Below, piece by piece: positions 48,673-56,521 of a stretch of 64,000 nt of DNA. Origin of the DNA: Streptomyces sp. ADI95-17 (GTDB lineage: Bacteria > Actinomycetota > Actinomycetes > Streptomycetales > Streptomycetaceae); NCBI RefSeq assembly GCF_003846175.1, contig NZ_ML123054.1:45855-109854 (forward strand), given 5' to 3'. Every line of letters starts with the position of its first letter. The first letter of the stretch is position 1. The translations under genes were made by a program, and so were the position numbers. The notes below the pieces were generated by a model that did no database searches, was not told the DNA's origin, and saw only the letters and a program-made list of their open reading frames with translations.

Positions 48673-50949
48673 ATGCCTACGTACCACGAGATCATGACGA
48701 CGGATCTCGGCACGCTCACCGCAGCCGCCACCAGCTGGGAAGGCATGGCCAAGAAGTTCCACGGCCAAGAGGTCGCGTACAAGCGGGATGTGCACGGCAT
48801 CTCGACGGGCCCCGGCTGGCAGGGGCTGAGTGCCGACGCGGCCAACAGGCGGTTCGATATCACGCTGCGCGAGTTCCGGTCCGCGCAGGCCGAGGCGAAG
48901 GCCATCGCCTCGCTTCTGCGCGACGCGCACACCCAATACGTCGATCTCAAGGGCAAGTTGACGGCCGCCCGAGACGAGGCGGTCAGGGCCGGGATGAAAG
49001 TCTCGGACCAGGGTGTGGTCACGTACGACTACGAGAAGCTGACCGAGGGCAGTCGCAACGCACTCCACCACGACCCCGACTACCAGCAGAGCGTGCAGAA
49101 GGCGGTCGGCTCCTGGCAGGAGCGCATCGACAAAGAGGTCAAGGTCGTCAACGACGCGGACAAGGGCGTAGAGATCGCCTTCAAGGCGGTCGTGCTCGAC
49201 ACGGATGTCACCGACGGCACCATGAACGGCTTCAACGGCAAGCCCAGCGGCGACATCGAGAAGTACGAGGCCGATGAGCTCGCCGACATTGCCACCCGCA
49301 TCAACTCCGGCGACGCCACCCCGCAGGAGATCAAGGAGGCGCAGCGCGCCTTCCGCGACAACGGCAGGAACAAGGAATTCAACCAAATGTTCCTGGACAG
49401 CCTGGGGGCGTCGGGGACCATCAAGTTCACCAACAAACTCAGCGACCTCAGTCACGGCGGCAAAGACAAGGGGACGTACGCGGCGCTCCAGGACGACCTG
49501 GCCGCTTCCCTTTCCCTGGCGACGAGGGACACCGACTCGTCGTTCTACAAGAAGTTCCGCGCCGATCTGCAGAGGGCCGGTGTCCAGAAGTTCGACCTGG
49601 ACGTCACCGGCGACAAGATCGCGCTCAGCACCGGGCACGGGCAGAAGGCGCGCGGCTATCAGAGCCTCGTGACGCTGATGGAGCAGGGCGACGGCTATTC
49701 CGGACAGTTCCTCAAGGACATGGCCACCGACATCCGGGCCGCCGAGGACAAGAAGCAGGGTGGGGACCCAGACATCTGGGATCTGCTCAGCGACTTCAGC
49801 GGCAAGGACGACGGTTGGTTCGCCAACGACCCGCTCGACGGCGTCCTCGGCATTATGTCCAAGGATCCGGCCACGTCCACGAGCTACCTGGACCCGGGCC
49901 CGGACGGGAAGAACGACAACCTCGAGTACCTGCTCAAGGAGCGGGACTGGGACCACGTCGACACCACGCACTGGGCCGGCAAGGCCGAAGTGACCGGCAG
50001 GGACACGTTCGACAGGGACGTACGCACCGGCCTCGGCCTCGCCCTGTCGGCGGGCGCCACCGGCCTCGTGCCGGGCGGGGAAGGCGACGAGCTGGGCCGG
50101 CACACCGCCGCGCAGACCCGCGTCATGCATGACGCGATCAACCTCATCGACTACGGCGACGCCGACGGCAAGTACGGCGAGGACCCCAAGCACATGCGGG
50201 TCGGCAAGGCCGACGAGGTGCTGGCCCAGGATGACTACGCGGCCCTGCGCGGCCCCCTCTCCCAGGCCCTGGCTGACTACTCGCCGGACGCCGTCGACAT
50301 CATCGACGGCGATGCGCCTGGCGGCCGCGCAGGGAAAGCGGACAGCTACGGACATGGCGACGACTCGCAGATCCAGAACAGCCGCGGCAGCCTGCTCCGC
50401 ATGATGCGCGGCGTCTCCGAAGCCGATGACACCACCAACTACGAGCGTATATACCAGGCCCAGCAGGGCTATATGTCCGAGGAACTGATGAAAAAGGACA
50501 TCCCGGACGCGACCGCTGCCACCAACGAGGCCCGCAAGGTCGGCGAGGTCATCGGCGCGCTCAACGCAGTCGGCGGCGACGTGAAGATGGACGTCCACGA
50601 CGCGAAGATCGGACATGCCGCGGACACCCGGTTCTACGGGTACCACGCCGGCGGCGGCATGATCACCGGCATCCCTGTCATCGGCGACGCCGCCCAGCGC
50701 CTCGTAGACATGAGCCTCAACGAATGGCTTGCCGGGATTCAGGCAGAGGAGGGCGCATTGTCCAAGGAGGAGTTGAGCCGGGGAAACGAAAAGGCACAGG
50801 ACAACCTCGACACCTACTTCCGGAAATGGGGCGACAAGCGTGGCATGGACGAAGAAGACCCCATCATCGGGGCTGCGGCCGGAGAGGCTCGGCAGAGCTA
50901 CGTGGACGGGCGCCAGATAGCGTACGAGGCCCTGCGGTCCCGTAGCTGA
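48673..50949 (+). CDS. Large WXG-domain protein, type VII effector-like, unknown function
   Basis: The 758-residue protein starts with an LXG/WXG-like helical domain (about 1-150) with the turn GPGWQGLSADAA. The middle part is acidic and alpha-rich. The C-terminal part has a glycine-rich hydrophobic patch (GYHAGGGMITGIPVIGDAAQR) and a charged helical end. I see no known toxin motif. It may belong to a family such as DUF6571, but I am unsure. It follows a small partner gene after 48 bases, the order expected of a type VII substrate and its chaperone. Confidence 0.8.
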   Translation: MPTYHEIMTTDLGTLTAAATSWEGMAKKFHGQEVAYKRDVHGISTGPGWQGLSADAANRRFDITLREFRSAQAEAKAIASLLRDAHTQYVDLKGKLTAARDEAVRAGMKVSDQGVVTYDYEKLTEGSRNALHHDPDYQQSVQKAVGSWQERIDKEVKVVNDADKGVEIAFKAVVLDTDVTDGTMNGFNGKPSGDIEKYEADELADIATRINSGDATPQEIKEAQRAFRDNGRNKEFNQMFLDSLGASGTIKFTNKLSDLSHGGKDKGTYAALQDDLAASLSLATRDTDSSFYKKFRADLQRAGVQKFDLDVTGDKIALSTGHGQKARGYQSLVTLMEQGDGYSGQFLKDMATDIRAAEDKKQGGDPDIWDLLSDFSGKDDGWFANDPLDGVLGIMSKDPATSTSYLDPGPDGKNDNLEYLLKERDWDHVDTTHWAGKAEVTGRDTFDRDVRTGLGLALSAGATGLVPGGEGDELGRHTAAQTRVMHDAINLIDYGDADGKYGEDPKHMRVGKADEVLAQDDYAALRGPLSQALADYSPDAVDIIDGDAPGGRAGKADSYGHGDDSQIQNSRGSLLRMMRGVSEADDTTNYERIYQAQQGYMSEELMKKDIPDATAATNEARKVGEVIGALNAVGGDVKMDVHDAKIGHAADTRFYGYHAGGGMITGIPVIGDAAQRLVDMSLNEWLAGIQAEEGALSKEELSRGNEKAQDNLDTYFRKWGDKRGMDEEDPIIGAAAGEARQSYVDGRQIAYEALRSRS

Positions 50950-51039
50950 TCAACGTGGTGCGGAACGCCTGACTCGCATCCCCACAGCCGATCGACGCAT
51001 GCAGAAAACCGGCCCCGTAAGGCCCGACGCAAGGAACAG

Positions 51040-52128
51040 GTGGGCACCACCATGATTACCCAGACGCGGAAGAAGAAGCCGGTGCTCGTGGCGGCGGTCG
51101 CCTTGGTCGTGGTGGCCGCGCTCGCCTCCTCGTACTGCTGGTGGAATACGAACCTTCTCGGTGTGGACTCCTTCTGTGGCGGCCGGTTGGGGAGCGGGGA
51201 TGTGCGGGCCGCTCTGGACTCCACCGGCCGCGTGTCACAGGTGTCCGCGCAGGCCGATCCGCAGCGGGTCGGGTTCACGTGCACGGTCGAGCGCACCAGC
51301 CGTTTCATCGGAGGTGACGACCAGCGGGTGAAGATCAGCACGGACAGTAGACAAGGGGCTTTCCCCTTCACGACCCATTTCTGGAAGAACCCTGCTGCCC
51401 GGTCCTACTTCAAGGAAGGCGTGACCGGTGCCGTGGCGCAGGACTTTGGCGGGTACGTGGTCCTGCCGAAGTCTTGCTGGGACAAGTTCGGCAGCTGGCA
51501 GGACGGCAGCGGAGTGGCGATCGTGGAAGCCGAGGTGCAGAAGGGGGCGGTGGACGCGGCCGGTCTGGCCCGGTTGCTGACCCGCTCGGCGCGACAGGTC
51601 GCCGAAAAGGCCGGCTGCGGCACGGCGGCACTCTCGGCCGCCCCCGATCTCGCAGCCCCGTCCGCCTCGCGGACGACAGATGTCCAGAACGTGTGTGGAG
51701 TGCGGGGCTTCGCGCTGCCGAAGGCGGCCGTGGTCGTCTCCCGGGCCGAACCGGACCTGGAGCAGGTGAACGACGGAAGTGTCGACACGTGGGCGTGTGA
51801 CCTGAGCCTGGCGGGGTCGGCCAAGGGGGCCGTGTCCTTTGCCGTGACGTCGGACAAGAATTTCGTCGAGGCGGCTCAGAAGTATCCGTACGGCTTCAAA
51901 GCGCTCCCTGGCGACAAGGGGGTTGCGGGAAGCGACCAGGTCGTTCTCCACTGCGACAGCAGTGACGTGCACTTTTCCGCGCACTGGAACACTGAATACG
52001 AGGGGGCCCTGATCGACAGCCTCCACCGCGACTGGGGCGCGTACGCGAAGGTCAAGAAAGCCACATTCCAGAACTTCCTCGACGCGACGGTCGCCGCCCA
52101 CTCGTGCCCGCGTGTCACCCTCCCCTAG
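51040..52128 (+). CDS. Membrane-anchored hypothetical protein
   Basis: This 362-residue protein has one N-terminal membrane helix (PVLVAAVALVVVAALASSYCWW), so most of it lies outside the cell. The external part has two similar halves: an FCGGRLGSGDVRAALD region with TCTVERTS, and a VCGVRGFALPKA region with WACDLSLAG. This suggests a duplicated domain with conserved cysteines that could form disulfides. GTG 51040 has AAGGA upstream; ATG 51052 is possible. Streptomyces often encodes such proteins beside WXG genes. Function unknown. Confidence 0.78.
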   Translation: MGTTMITQTRKKKPVLVAAVALVVVAALASSYCWWNTNLLGVDSFCGGRLGSGDVRAALDSTGRVSQVSAQADPQRVGFTCTVERTSRFIGGDDQRVKISTDSRQGAFPFTTHFWKNPAARSYFKEGVTGAVAQDFGGYVVLPKSCWDKFGSWQDGSGVAIVEAEVQKGAVDAAGLARLLTRSARQVAEKAGCGTAALSAAPDLAAPSASRTTDVQNVCGVRGFALPKAAVVVSRAEPDLEQVNDGSVDTWACDLSLAGSAKGAVSFAVTSDKNFVEAAQKYPYGFKALPGDKGVAGSDQVVLHCDSSDVHFSAHWNTEYEGALIDSLHRDWGAYAKVKKATFQNFLDATVAAHSCPRVTLP

Positions 52129-52142
52129 CAGAAGGACCTTTC

Positions 52143-52865
52143 ATGTCTTCCCCCTTGCGTACAGCAGCCGTGGCCGCCTTGCTCCTGGCGGGGGCGGTCG
52201 CCTGCGGCGACAAAACCGGTGAGGAGAAGTCCACGTCGTCGTCCTCATCCGCTTCGGCGGCCGCCGATGACGCGACCGGCGGTTCGGCCGCCGCGCGCAT
52301 CGAGGCCGTGAACGAGACGATGCGCACCACGACCTTCAGCGCGGTCGGGACCTCGACCGCGTACGACGGAGCCCTCCAGGACATGACGTGGAACCCGCAG
52401 CAGGGTCTCCGTATCCAGATCAGCGGCACCATCGGCGGCAACATGTACTGCCAGGACGGCGTGACCTACATCAGTTCCAACCTGTTCGCCGCGAGCCTGA
52501 AGCAGCAGGGCCAGGAGATCACCGTCCCCGCCGACCTGGACGACGTGTATGTCACCACGAAGTCGGGGCAGGGCTGCGACGCGTACTTCGCTCTGTCCCC
52601 CACCGGACGCTACGCCCCGTCCGATGACGCCACGGTGAACGGCACCCCGGCCCGTGCCGTCAAGGTGTCCGCGTCTGCATCGGCCACGGACACCTACTAC
52701 GTCAGTGCCAAGGACCCGGCGTATCTGCTGAAGCTGAAATCGACGCGCGACGGCCGCACCAGCAGCACGACCTACGTGGACTTCGGCAAGAAGAAGACCG
52801 TCACGCTCCCGGCGGCGGACAAGACCATGGCCATGGACGCATTCCGCGCCAGGGTCGGCAGTTGA
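52143..52865 (+). CDS. Lipoprotein, LppX/LprG-like
   Basis: This 240-residue lipoprotein has lipobox AGAVAC after a short signal peptide, a Ser/Ala linker, and a beta-rich domain (TFSAVGTSTAYDGALQDM, LRIQISGTIGGNMYCQDG) like the lipid-carrier fold of mycobacterial LppX/LprG. It may carry or sense a lipid. ATG 52143 has GAAGGA upstream. It follows the 51040 gene by 14 bases, so the two are co-transcribed. Confidence 0.8.
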   Translation: MSSPLRTAAVAALLLAGAVACGDKTGEEKSTSSSSSASAAADDATGGSAAARIEAVNETMRTTTFSAVGTSTAYDGALQDMTWNPQQGLRIQISGTIGGNMYCQDGVTYISSNLFAASLKQQGQEITVPADLDDVYVTTKSGQGCDAYFALSPTGRYAPSDDATVNGTPARAVKVSASASATDTYYVSAKDPAYLLKLKSTRDGRTSSTTYVDFGKKKTVTLPAADKTMAMDAFRARVGS

Positions 52866-52892
52866 CGCTCGTTCTACCTGCCCGCGCCCGCC

Positions 52893-53300
52893 TCACCCCT
52901 CCTCCGGCACCAGTTGCGCCCTCACCAGCCCGTACAGCAGCTCCACGTCCACGAACTCCCCTTCCCGCGGCGCCCCGCACCGCCAGCTCAGCGGGTAGGT
53001 GTTGCCGTCCGGTGCGGGGATTCCCACGTACTGGTCCCGGGCGGTCGGGCCGAAGCACCTGGCGCCCGGCGGCCAGTCGTACTCCTTGCTCGACCCGGGC
53101 GGGATCAGGAAGTACATCCACCGGCCGCCGGCGATCTCCCGCACGACCGGGCCCGGTTCGCCCTCGGTGAGTGTTCCGAGGTGGTGCAGCACCGCCTCGC
53201 CCCGTACGCCGCGCAGCCGGATGGCGTCGAAGTGGATGCCGGTCAGGTGGAGTTGGAGTCCGGCAGCAGGTACCCATTCGGGGTGCTTCTTACTCGTCAT
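52893..53300 (-). CDS. Hypothetical protein divergent from an XRE regulator
   Basis: This 135-residue protein has beta-rich blocks LQLHLTGIHFDAIRLRG, RWMYFLIPPGSS and DGNTYPLSWRCGAPR. It lacks a signal peptide and membrane helices. I do not recognise the family. Its start MTSKKHPEW at 53300 lies 66 bases from the divergent XRE gene, and small proteins of this kind often accompany XRE/DUF397 pairs in Streptomyces, so a regulatory link is possible. Confidence 0.65.
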   Translation of the reverse strand: MTSKKHPEWVPAAGLQLHLTGIHFDAIRLRGVRGEAVLHHLGTLTEGEPGPVVREIAGGRWMYFLIPPGSSKEYDWPPGARCFGPTARDQYVGIPAPDGNTYPLSWRCGAPREGEFVDVELLYGLVRAQLVPEEG

Positions 53301-53366
53301 GACTATGAGGATTCCGTTGCCTGCGTAGCGTGACCAGGAGGACGCGATCCACATCGACGGGATGTA

Positions 53367-54200
53367 GTGAGGGTGGTGGTGGCTGTGGGGACCAGTGGTG
53401 AGCCGTCGCGGGTGCGGAGGCTCGTGGGGGACCTGATTCGTATCCATCGGGTGCGGGCCGGGCTCACGCAGAAGGACGCCGCGGACAAGTTGTTGATCTC
53501 CGAGTCGCTGATGGGAGCGGTCGAGCGGGCGGAGCGCATCCCGGCACTGGAACTGCTGGCCGACGCGGACCAGGTCTTCGTCGCGGGCGGTGCGCTGAAG
53601 GCGTGCATCGAGCTGATCGACGAGGAGAAGTACCCGGCGAAGTTCCTGGGCTGGGCGCGGCTGGAACGGAAGGCGCGGGTCATCAGCGCGTACGAGACGA
53701 TGCTGATTCCGGGGCTGCTCCAGACGGAGGCGTACGCGTACGCCCTGTACCGGGCACGCAAACCCGCATACACCGAGGACGAGATCGTCGAGCACGTCGA
53801 GGCGCGGCTGGAACGTCAGGCGGTGCTGATGCGCACGCCTCCGCCGTACGTCGGGTTCGTCATCGAGGAGTCGATCCTGGAACGGACGCTCGGCGGAGCC
53901 GAGGTGTTGAAGGAGCAGTTGCTGCACCTGCTGGAGTGCATGCGGCGGATGAACCACCTCACGGTGCAGGTGATGCCCTCGGATCAGCACACGCACGCGG
54001 GGTTGATGGGGCCCATGCAGTTGATGTGTACGGGAGAAGGACGCAATCTGGTGTACGTGGAGGCGCAGGGCGGCGATAGGTTGATCTCAAAGCCGGAGCA
54101 GGTGGGTGACATGTTCGACCTCTTCGGCATCCTGCGTGCCCAGGCGCTCAACCCCTGGAAGTCGGCGGAGATCATCGAAACGAAGGCGAGGCAACTGTGA
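53367..54200 (+). CDS. XRE-family regulator with DUF5753 domain
   Basis: This 277-residue regulator has an N-terminal helix-turn-helix (IRIHRVRAGLTQKDAADKLLISESLMG in two parts, about 22-60). The DUF5753 domain follows, with MLIPGLLQTEAYAYALYRA and the HTHAGLMGPMQLM block. Such proteins pair with DUF397 proteins encoded next to them and act in development and antibiotic control, as in the BldB/WhiJ and Scr1/Scr2 systems. GTG 53367. It overlaps the next gene by four bases. Confidence 0.92.
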   Translation: MRVVVAVGTSGEPSRVRRLVGDLIRIHRVRAGLTQKDAADKLLISESLMGAVERAERIPALELLADADQVFVAGGALKACIELIDEEKYPAKFLGWARLERKARVISAYETMLIPGLLQTEAYAYALYRARKPAYTEDEIVEHVEARLERQAVLMRTPPPYVGFVIEESILERTLGGAEVLKEQLLHLLECMRRMNHLTVQVMPSDQHTHAGLMGPMQLMCTGEGRNLVYVEAQGGDRLISKPEQVGDMFDLFGILRAQALNPWKSAEIIETKARQL

Positions 54201-54445
54201 CCACCGGGCCCGAGCTCTCCTGGTTCAAGTCCAGCTACAGCGGCAACGAGGGCGAGGCCTGCATCGAAGTCGCCTACGACTGGCGCAAGTCCAGCTACAG
54301 CGGCAACGAGGGCGGCGCGTGCGTGGAGGTCGCCACCTGCCCCCACACCGTCCACGTCCGCGACTCCAAGGTCACCGACGGTCCCACCTTCGCCGTCGCC
54401 CCCGCCGCCTGGACCGCCTTCCTGGCCGGTGCTGTCACTGGCTGA
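54197..54445 (+). CDS. DUF397 protein with a duplicated core
   Basis: This 82-residue protein is the usual partner (anti-regulator) of the XRE protein. The DUF397 signature W-x-KSSYSGNEGxxCxEVA occurs twice in a row, then the normal end VHVRDSKVTDGPTFAVAPAAW. Typical members have one copy and about 60-65 residues. The second copy comes from a 60-base tandem duplication at 54221-54340. GTG 54197. Confidence 0.9.
   Translation: MTTGPELSWFKSSYSGNEGEACIEVAYDWRKSSYSGNEGGACVEVATCPHTVHVRDSKVTDGPTFAVAPAAWTAFLAGAVTG
54221..54340 (+). repeat. 60-base tandem duplication inside the DUF397 gene
   Basis: Unit 1 is 54221-54280 and unit 2 is 54281-54340. A 29-base block is identical in both (54226-54254 and 54286-54314), while the flanks have diverged. 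The duplication is in frame and adds 20 residues. Confidence 0.92.
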
Positions 54446-54616
54446 CCTCGGGATTGCTTCGCGCTGCTGCCGACTCCGGCAGCAGCGCCATTCCCATACG
54501 CCGACAAAGTCCGCCGACAAGTCAGCCGGCAGGTCCGCCGGTTCGTTCGCGTGCGGACTCGAACACCAACTGACGCCTGCCCGAGCGACCGACCTGCCAA
54601 GCCCGAGGAGAGAGCA

Positions 54617-55222
54617 GTGGACGACGACGTGGTGATGCCGGAGCGCGGCGAACGGGATGCGGACCGCGACGAACCCGGCCCCGCCGTCGTCCTCATCACC
54701 GGCGTGATGGCCTCCGGTAAATCCACCGTCGCCCAGGCCCTGGCCGAGCGGCTGTCGCGGGCTGTCCATGTGCGGGGGGACGTCTTCCGGCGGATGGTGG
54801 TGTCCGGGCGGGCCGAGATGGTGCCGGGGGCGTACGAGGAGGCCGTGGCGCAACTTCGGCTCCGGTACCGGTTGTCGGCGATGACGGCCGACGCGTACGC
54901 GGGCGAGGGCTGGACCGCCGTGGTGCAGGACGTGGTGCTGGGGGAGGAGTTGGCCGCGTATGTCGAACTCGTACGGACCCGGCCGCTGTACGTCGTTGTC
55001 CTCGCGCCCGACCCGCGAGCTGTTGCCGCGCGGGAGGCAGGGCGGGGCAAGAACGGTTACGGGGCCGGCTGGACGGTCGAGGCGTTGGACCGGGTGCTGC
55101 GGGAGGAGACACCGCGGATCGGGCTCTGGCTGGACACGACCGGGCAGAGCGTGGGGCAGACGGTCGACATGGTCCTCGCGGAGCTCGGCCGGGCGCGGGT
55201 GGTGGGAGCGGCGGAGGGCTGA
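54617..55222 (+). CDS. P-loop kinase-like protein (AAA_33/phosphotransferase type)
   Basis: The protein has about 201 residues with Walker A LITGVMASGKST near residue 36, then VHVRGDVFRRM and a VVQDVVLGEEL region with a possible Walker B aspartate. The family phosphorylates small molecules such as antibiotics or nucleosides; the substrate is unknown. GTG 54617 follows GGAGAGAG; earlier in-frame ATG 54551 was rejected because the upstream residues look non-coding. Confidence 0.8.
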   Translation: MDDDVVMPERGERDADRDEPGPAVVLITGVMASGKSTVAQALAERLSRAVHVRGDVFRRMVVSGRAEMVPGAYEEAVAQLRLRYRLSAMTADAYAGEGWTAVVQDVVLGEELAAYVELVRTRPLYVVVLAPDPRAVAAREAGRGKNGYGAGWTVEALDRVLREETPRIGLWLDTTGQSVGQTVDMVLAELGRARVVGAAEG

Positions 55223-55250
55223 AGCGGCTGGAGGGTCGATGCATTCGGAC

Positions 55251-55302
55251 CTAATGTCTTATTTATTAGCAGTTCCTCTATGGTTGGTGCGATAACGCAC
55301 CA
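55251..55302. promoter_or_regulatory. Palindromes in an A+T-rich patch upstream of the DUF1269 gene
   Basis: CTAAT (55251-55255) and ATTAG (55265-55269) flank a nine-base spacer. Further on, TGGTGCG (55285-55291) and CGCACCA (55296-55302) are exact inverted repeats around ATAA. The patch from 55251 to 55280 is one of the most A+T-rich in the window and must contain the promoter. The second palindrome lies just before the GAGGAGG ribosome-binding site. Confidence 0.5.
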
Positions 55303-55320
55303 CGAGGAGGAGTCAGCCGC

Positions 55321-55836
55321 ATGAGCAATCTGTTCGTCATCGCCTACGACGATCTCGCCACCGCCGACCAGGTCCGGGACAAGCTGCTGTCCATGAACCG
55401 CGAGCACCTCGTCGAGCTGGAGGACGTCGTCGTCGTCGAACGGCGTGAGAAGGACGGCAAGATCAAGCTGCATCAGGCCGTCAACCACGTGGGTAACGGT
55501 GCCGCGGGCGGCGCGCTGTGGGGGAGCGTCATCGGGCTGCTCTTCCTCGTGCCGTTCCTCGGTGCAGCGGTGGGCGCCGCGGCCGGTGCCGCCGGAGGGT
55601 CCGCTGTCGACACCGGTGTCAACGACGACTTCATGAAGGAGCTGAGCGCCAATCTCCGGCCCGGCGCCGCCGCCGTCTTCGTGCTCGTCAGGAAGTCCGC
55701 CCGCGACAAGGTCATCCCCGAGATCGTCAAGTTCGGTGGTCAGCTCGTGCAGACCTCGCTCAGCAAGGAGGACGAGGCACACCTGCGGGAGATGGTGAAG
55801 GAAGCGCTCAAGGAAGAGACGACGATCGCCTCCTGA
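55321..55836 (+). CDS. DUF1269 membrane protein
   Basis: This 171-residue protein has a soluble start (NLFVIAYDDLATADQVRDKL) and a central glycine-rich hairpin of two membrane stretches (GGALWGSVIGLLFLVPFLGAAVG in two parts). It ends in a charged helical region. DUF1269 proteins are often stress-linked and may tether or coat membranes. ATG 55321 has GAGGAGG upstream. Confidence 0.88.
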   Translation: MSNLFVIAYDDLATADQVRDKLLSMNREHLVELEDVVVVERREKDGKIKLHQAVNHVGNGAAGGALWGSVIGLLFLVPFLGAAVGAAAGAAGGSAVDTGVNDDFMKELSANLRPGAAAVFVLVRKSARDKVIPEIVKFGGQLVQTSLSKEDEAHLREMVKEALKEETTIAS

Positions 55837-55857
55837 GCTCCGGACCGTACGAGAGAA

Positions 55858-55900
55858 GGCGACCACCCTGCCCGCGCCGCGCGCAGGGTGGTCGCCTTTC
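55858..55900 (+). terminator. Intrinsic terminator after the DUF1269 gene
   Basis: GGCGACCACCCTGC (55858-55871) pairs perfectly with GCAGGGTGGTCGCC (55883-55896), and TTTC follows. Confidence 0.88.
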
Positions 55901-55980
55901 GTTACGACAAGGTCGCCGACGGGCTGGCCGTCTACCGGCGCGACGCGATGGTCGTCTACGCCGATGCCCGGCTGAGCTGA
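55899..55980 (+). pseudogene. Possible C-terminal remnant of a lost gene
   Basis: The frame reads RYDKVADGLAVYRRDAMVV, then YADARLS and a TGA at 55978-55980. It has the codon use and pattern of a protein C-terminus, but it begins inside the terminator stem, so nothing upstream can be part of it. I do not recognise the family with certainty. Confidence 0.2.
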
Positions 55981-56262
55981 CCGACGGCTCACATTGCCGG
56001 GGGCTGCGGACCCCCGGCGACAAGCAACTCTCCCCCGCGCTCAGAACACTCGACCCACCGGACAGGCTCCAGCCATCCGACTGGGGGCGTCAGAGAGAGG
56101 GGCTCGGTCACCTGAGCTCGAGACTGCCGCAGGTGAGCATGGCGCCCTCAAGCTGGTTTCGTATTGTCCGCGCTCAAGGCACAGGGCTGTTCTTGAAAAT
56201 GCCGACGCCCGCCCGGCGCGACGTGTGATGCGTGATGCGTGCTGGGCGGGCTCACCGCGCGG

Positions 56263-56334
56263 AGGCCGTGACCGGATTCGAACCGGTGTAACTCGAGTTG
56301 CAGTCGAGCCCCTGAACCACTCGGGCACACGGCC
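56263..56334 (-). tRNA. tRNA-Cys (anticodon GCA)
   Basis: Read on the minus strand, acceptor GGCCGTG (5') pairs with CACGGCC (3') and discriminator T follows, as in Cys tRNAs. The anticodon stem CTCGA/TCGAG closes loop CTGCAAC with anticodon GCA. The T arm is ACCGG-TTCGAAT-CCGGT. The length is 72 bases without encoded CCA. A GCCCGCC/GGCGGGC hairpin with a short T tract follows downstream on the minus strand. Confidence 0.95.
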
Positions 56335-56521
56335 GTGTGTTTCTCGTTGTGCTTCAGACCGTAGGGCCGGGTGTGCGGGCCGCTCAAGGGTGCGGGGCGG
56401 GGTGCAATGCGACTGCCATACCGCGTTCACGATCGGCATCGTGGTCCTACGACCAACGGAGGACCGGCGGACCGTCTCGCGACAGGGTTCATGCGAGATT
56501 TTGCCCCTTACTCTTGGGCTC

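Larger units (their letters stand above)
55837..56521. other. Region around tRNA-Cys between the DUF1269 and MFS genes
   Basis: These 685 bases contain a strong terminator (55858-55896) and a short frame that looks like the end of a lost gene (about 55899-55980). A spacer of about 280 bases follows without clear content, then tRNA-Cys on the minus strand and the leader of the MFS gene. Confidence 0.6.

Noticed and set aside
43888..52865. Complete type VII secretion locus
   Set aside because: Only substrates, partners and a mycosin are present; no EccB, EccC, EccD or EccE-like gene was found. The FHA/FtsK protein at 1523-5185 is 39 kb away and lacks membrane helices.
56040..56140. Second tRNA-like sequence downstream of tRNA-Cys on the minus strand
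   Set aside because: A D-arm-like GCTCAGGTGACCGAGC is seen, but there is no GGTTCRANTCC T-arm and no acceptor pairing.
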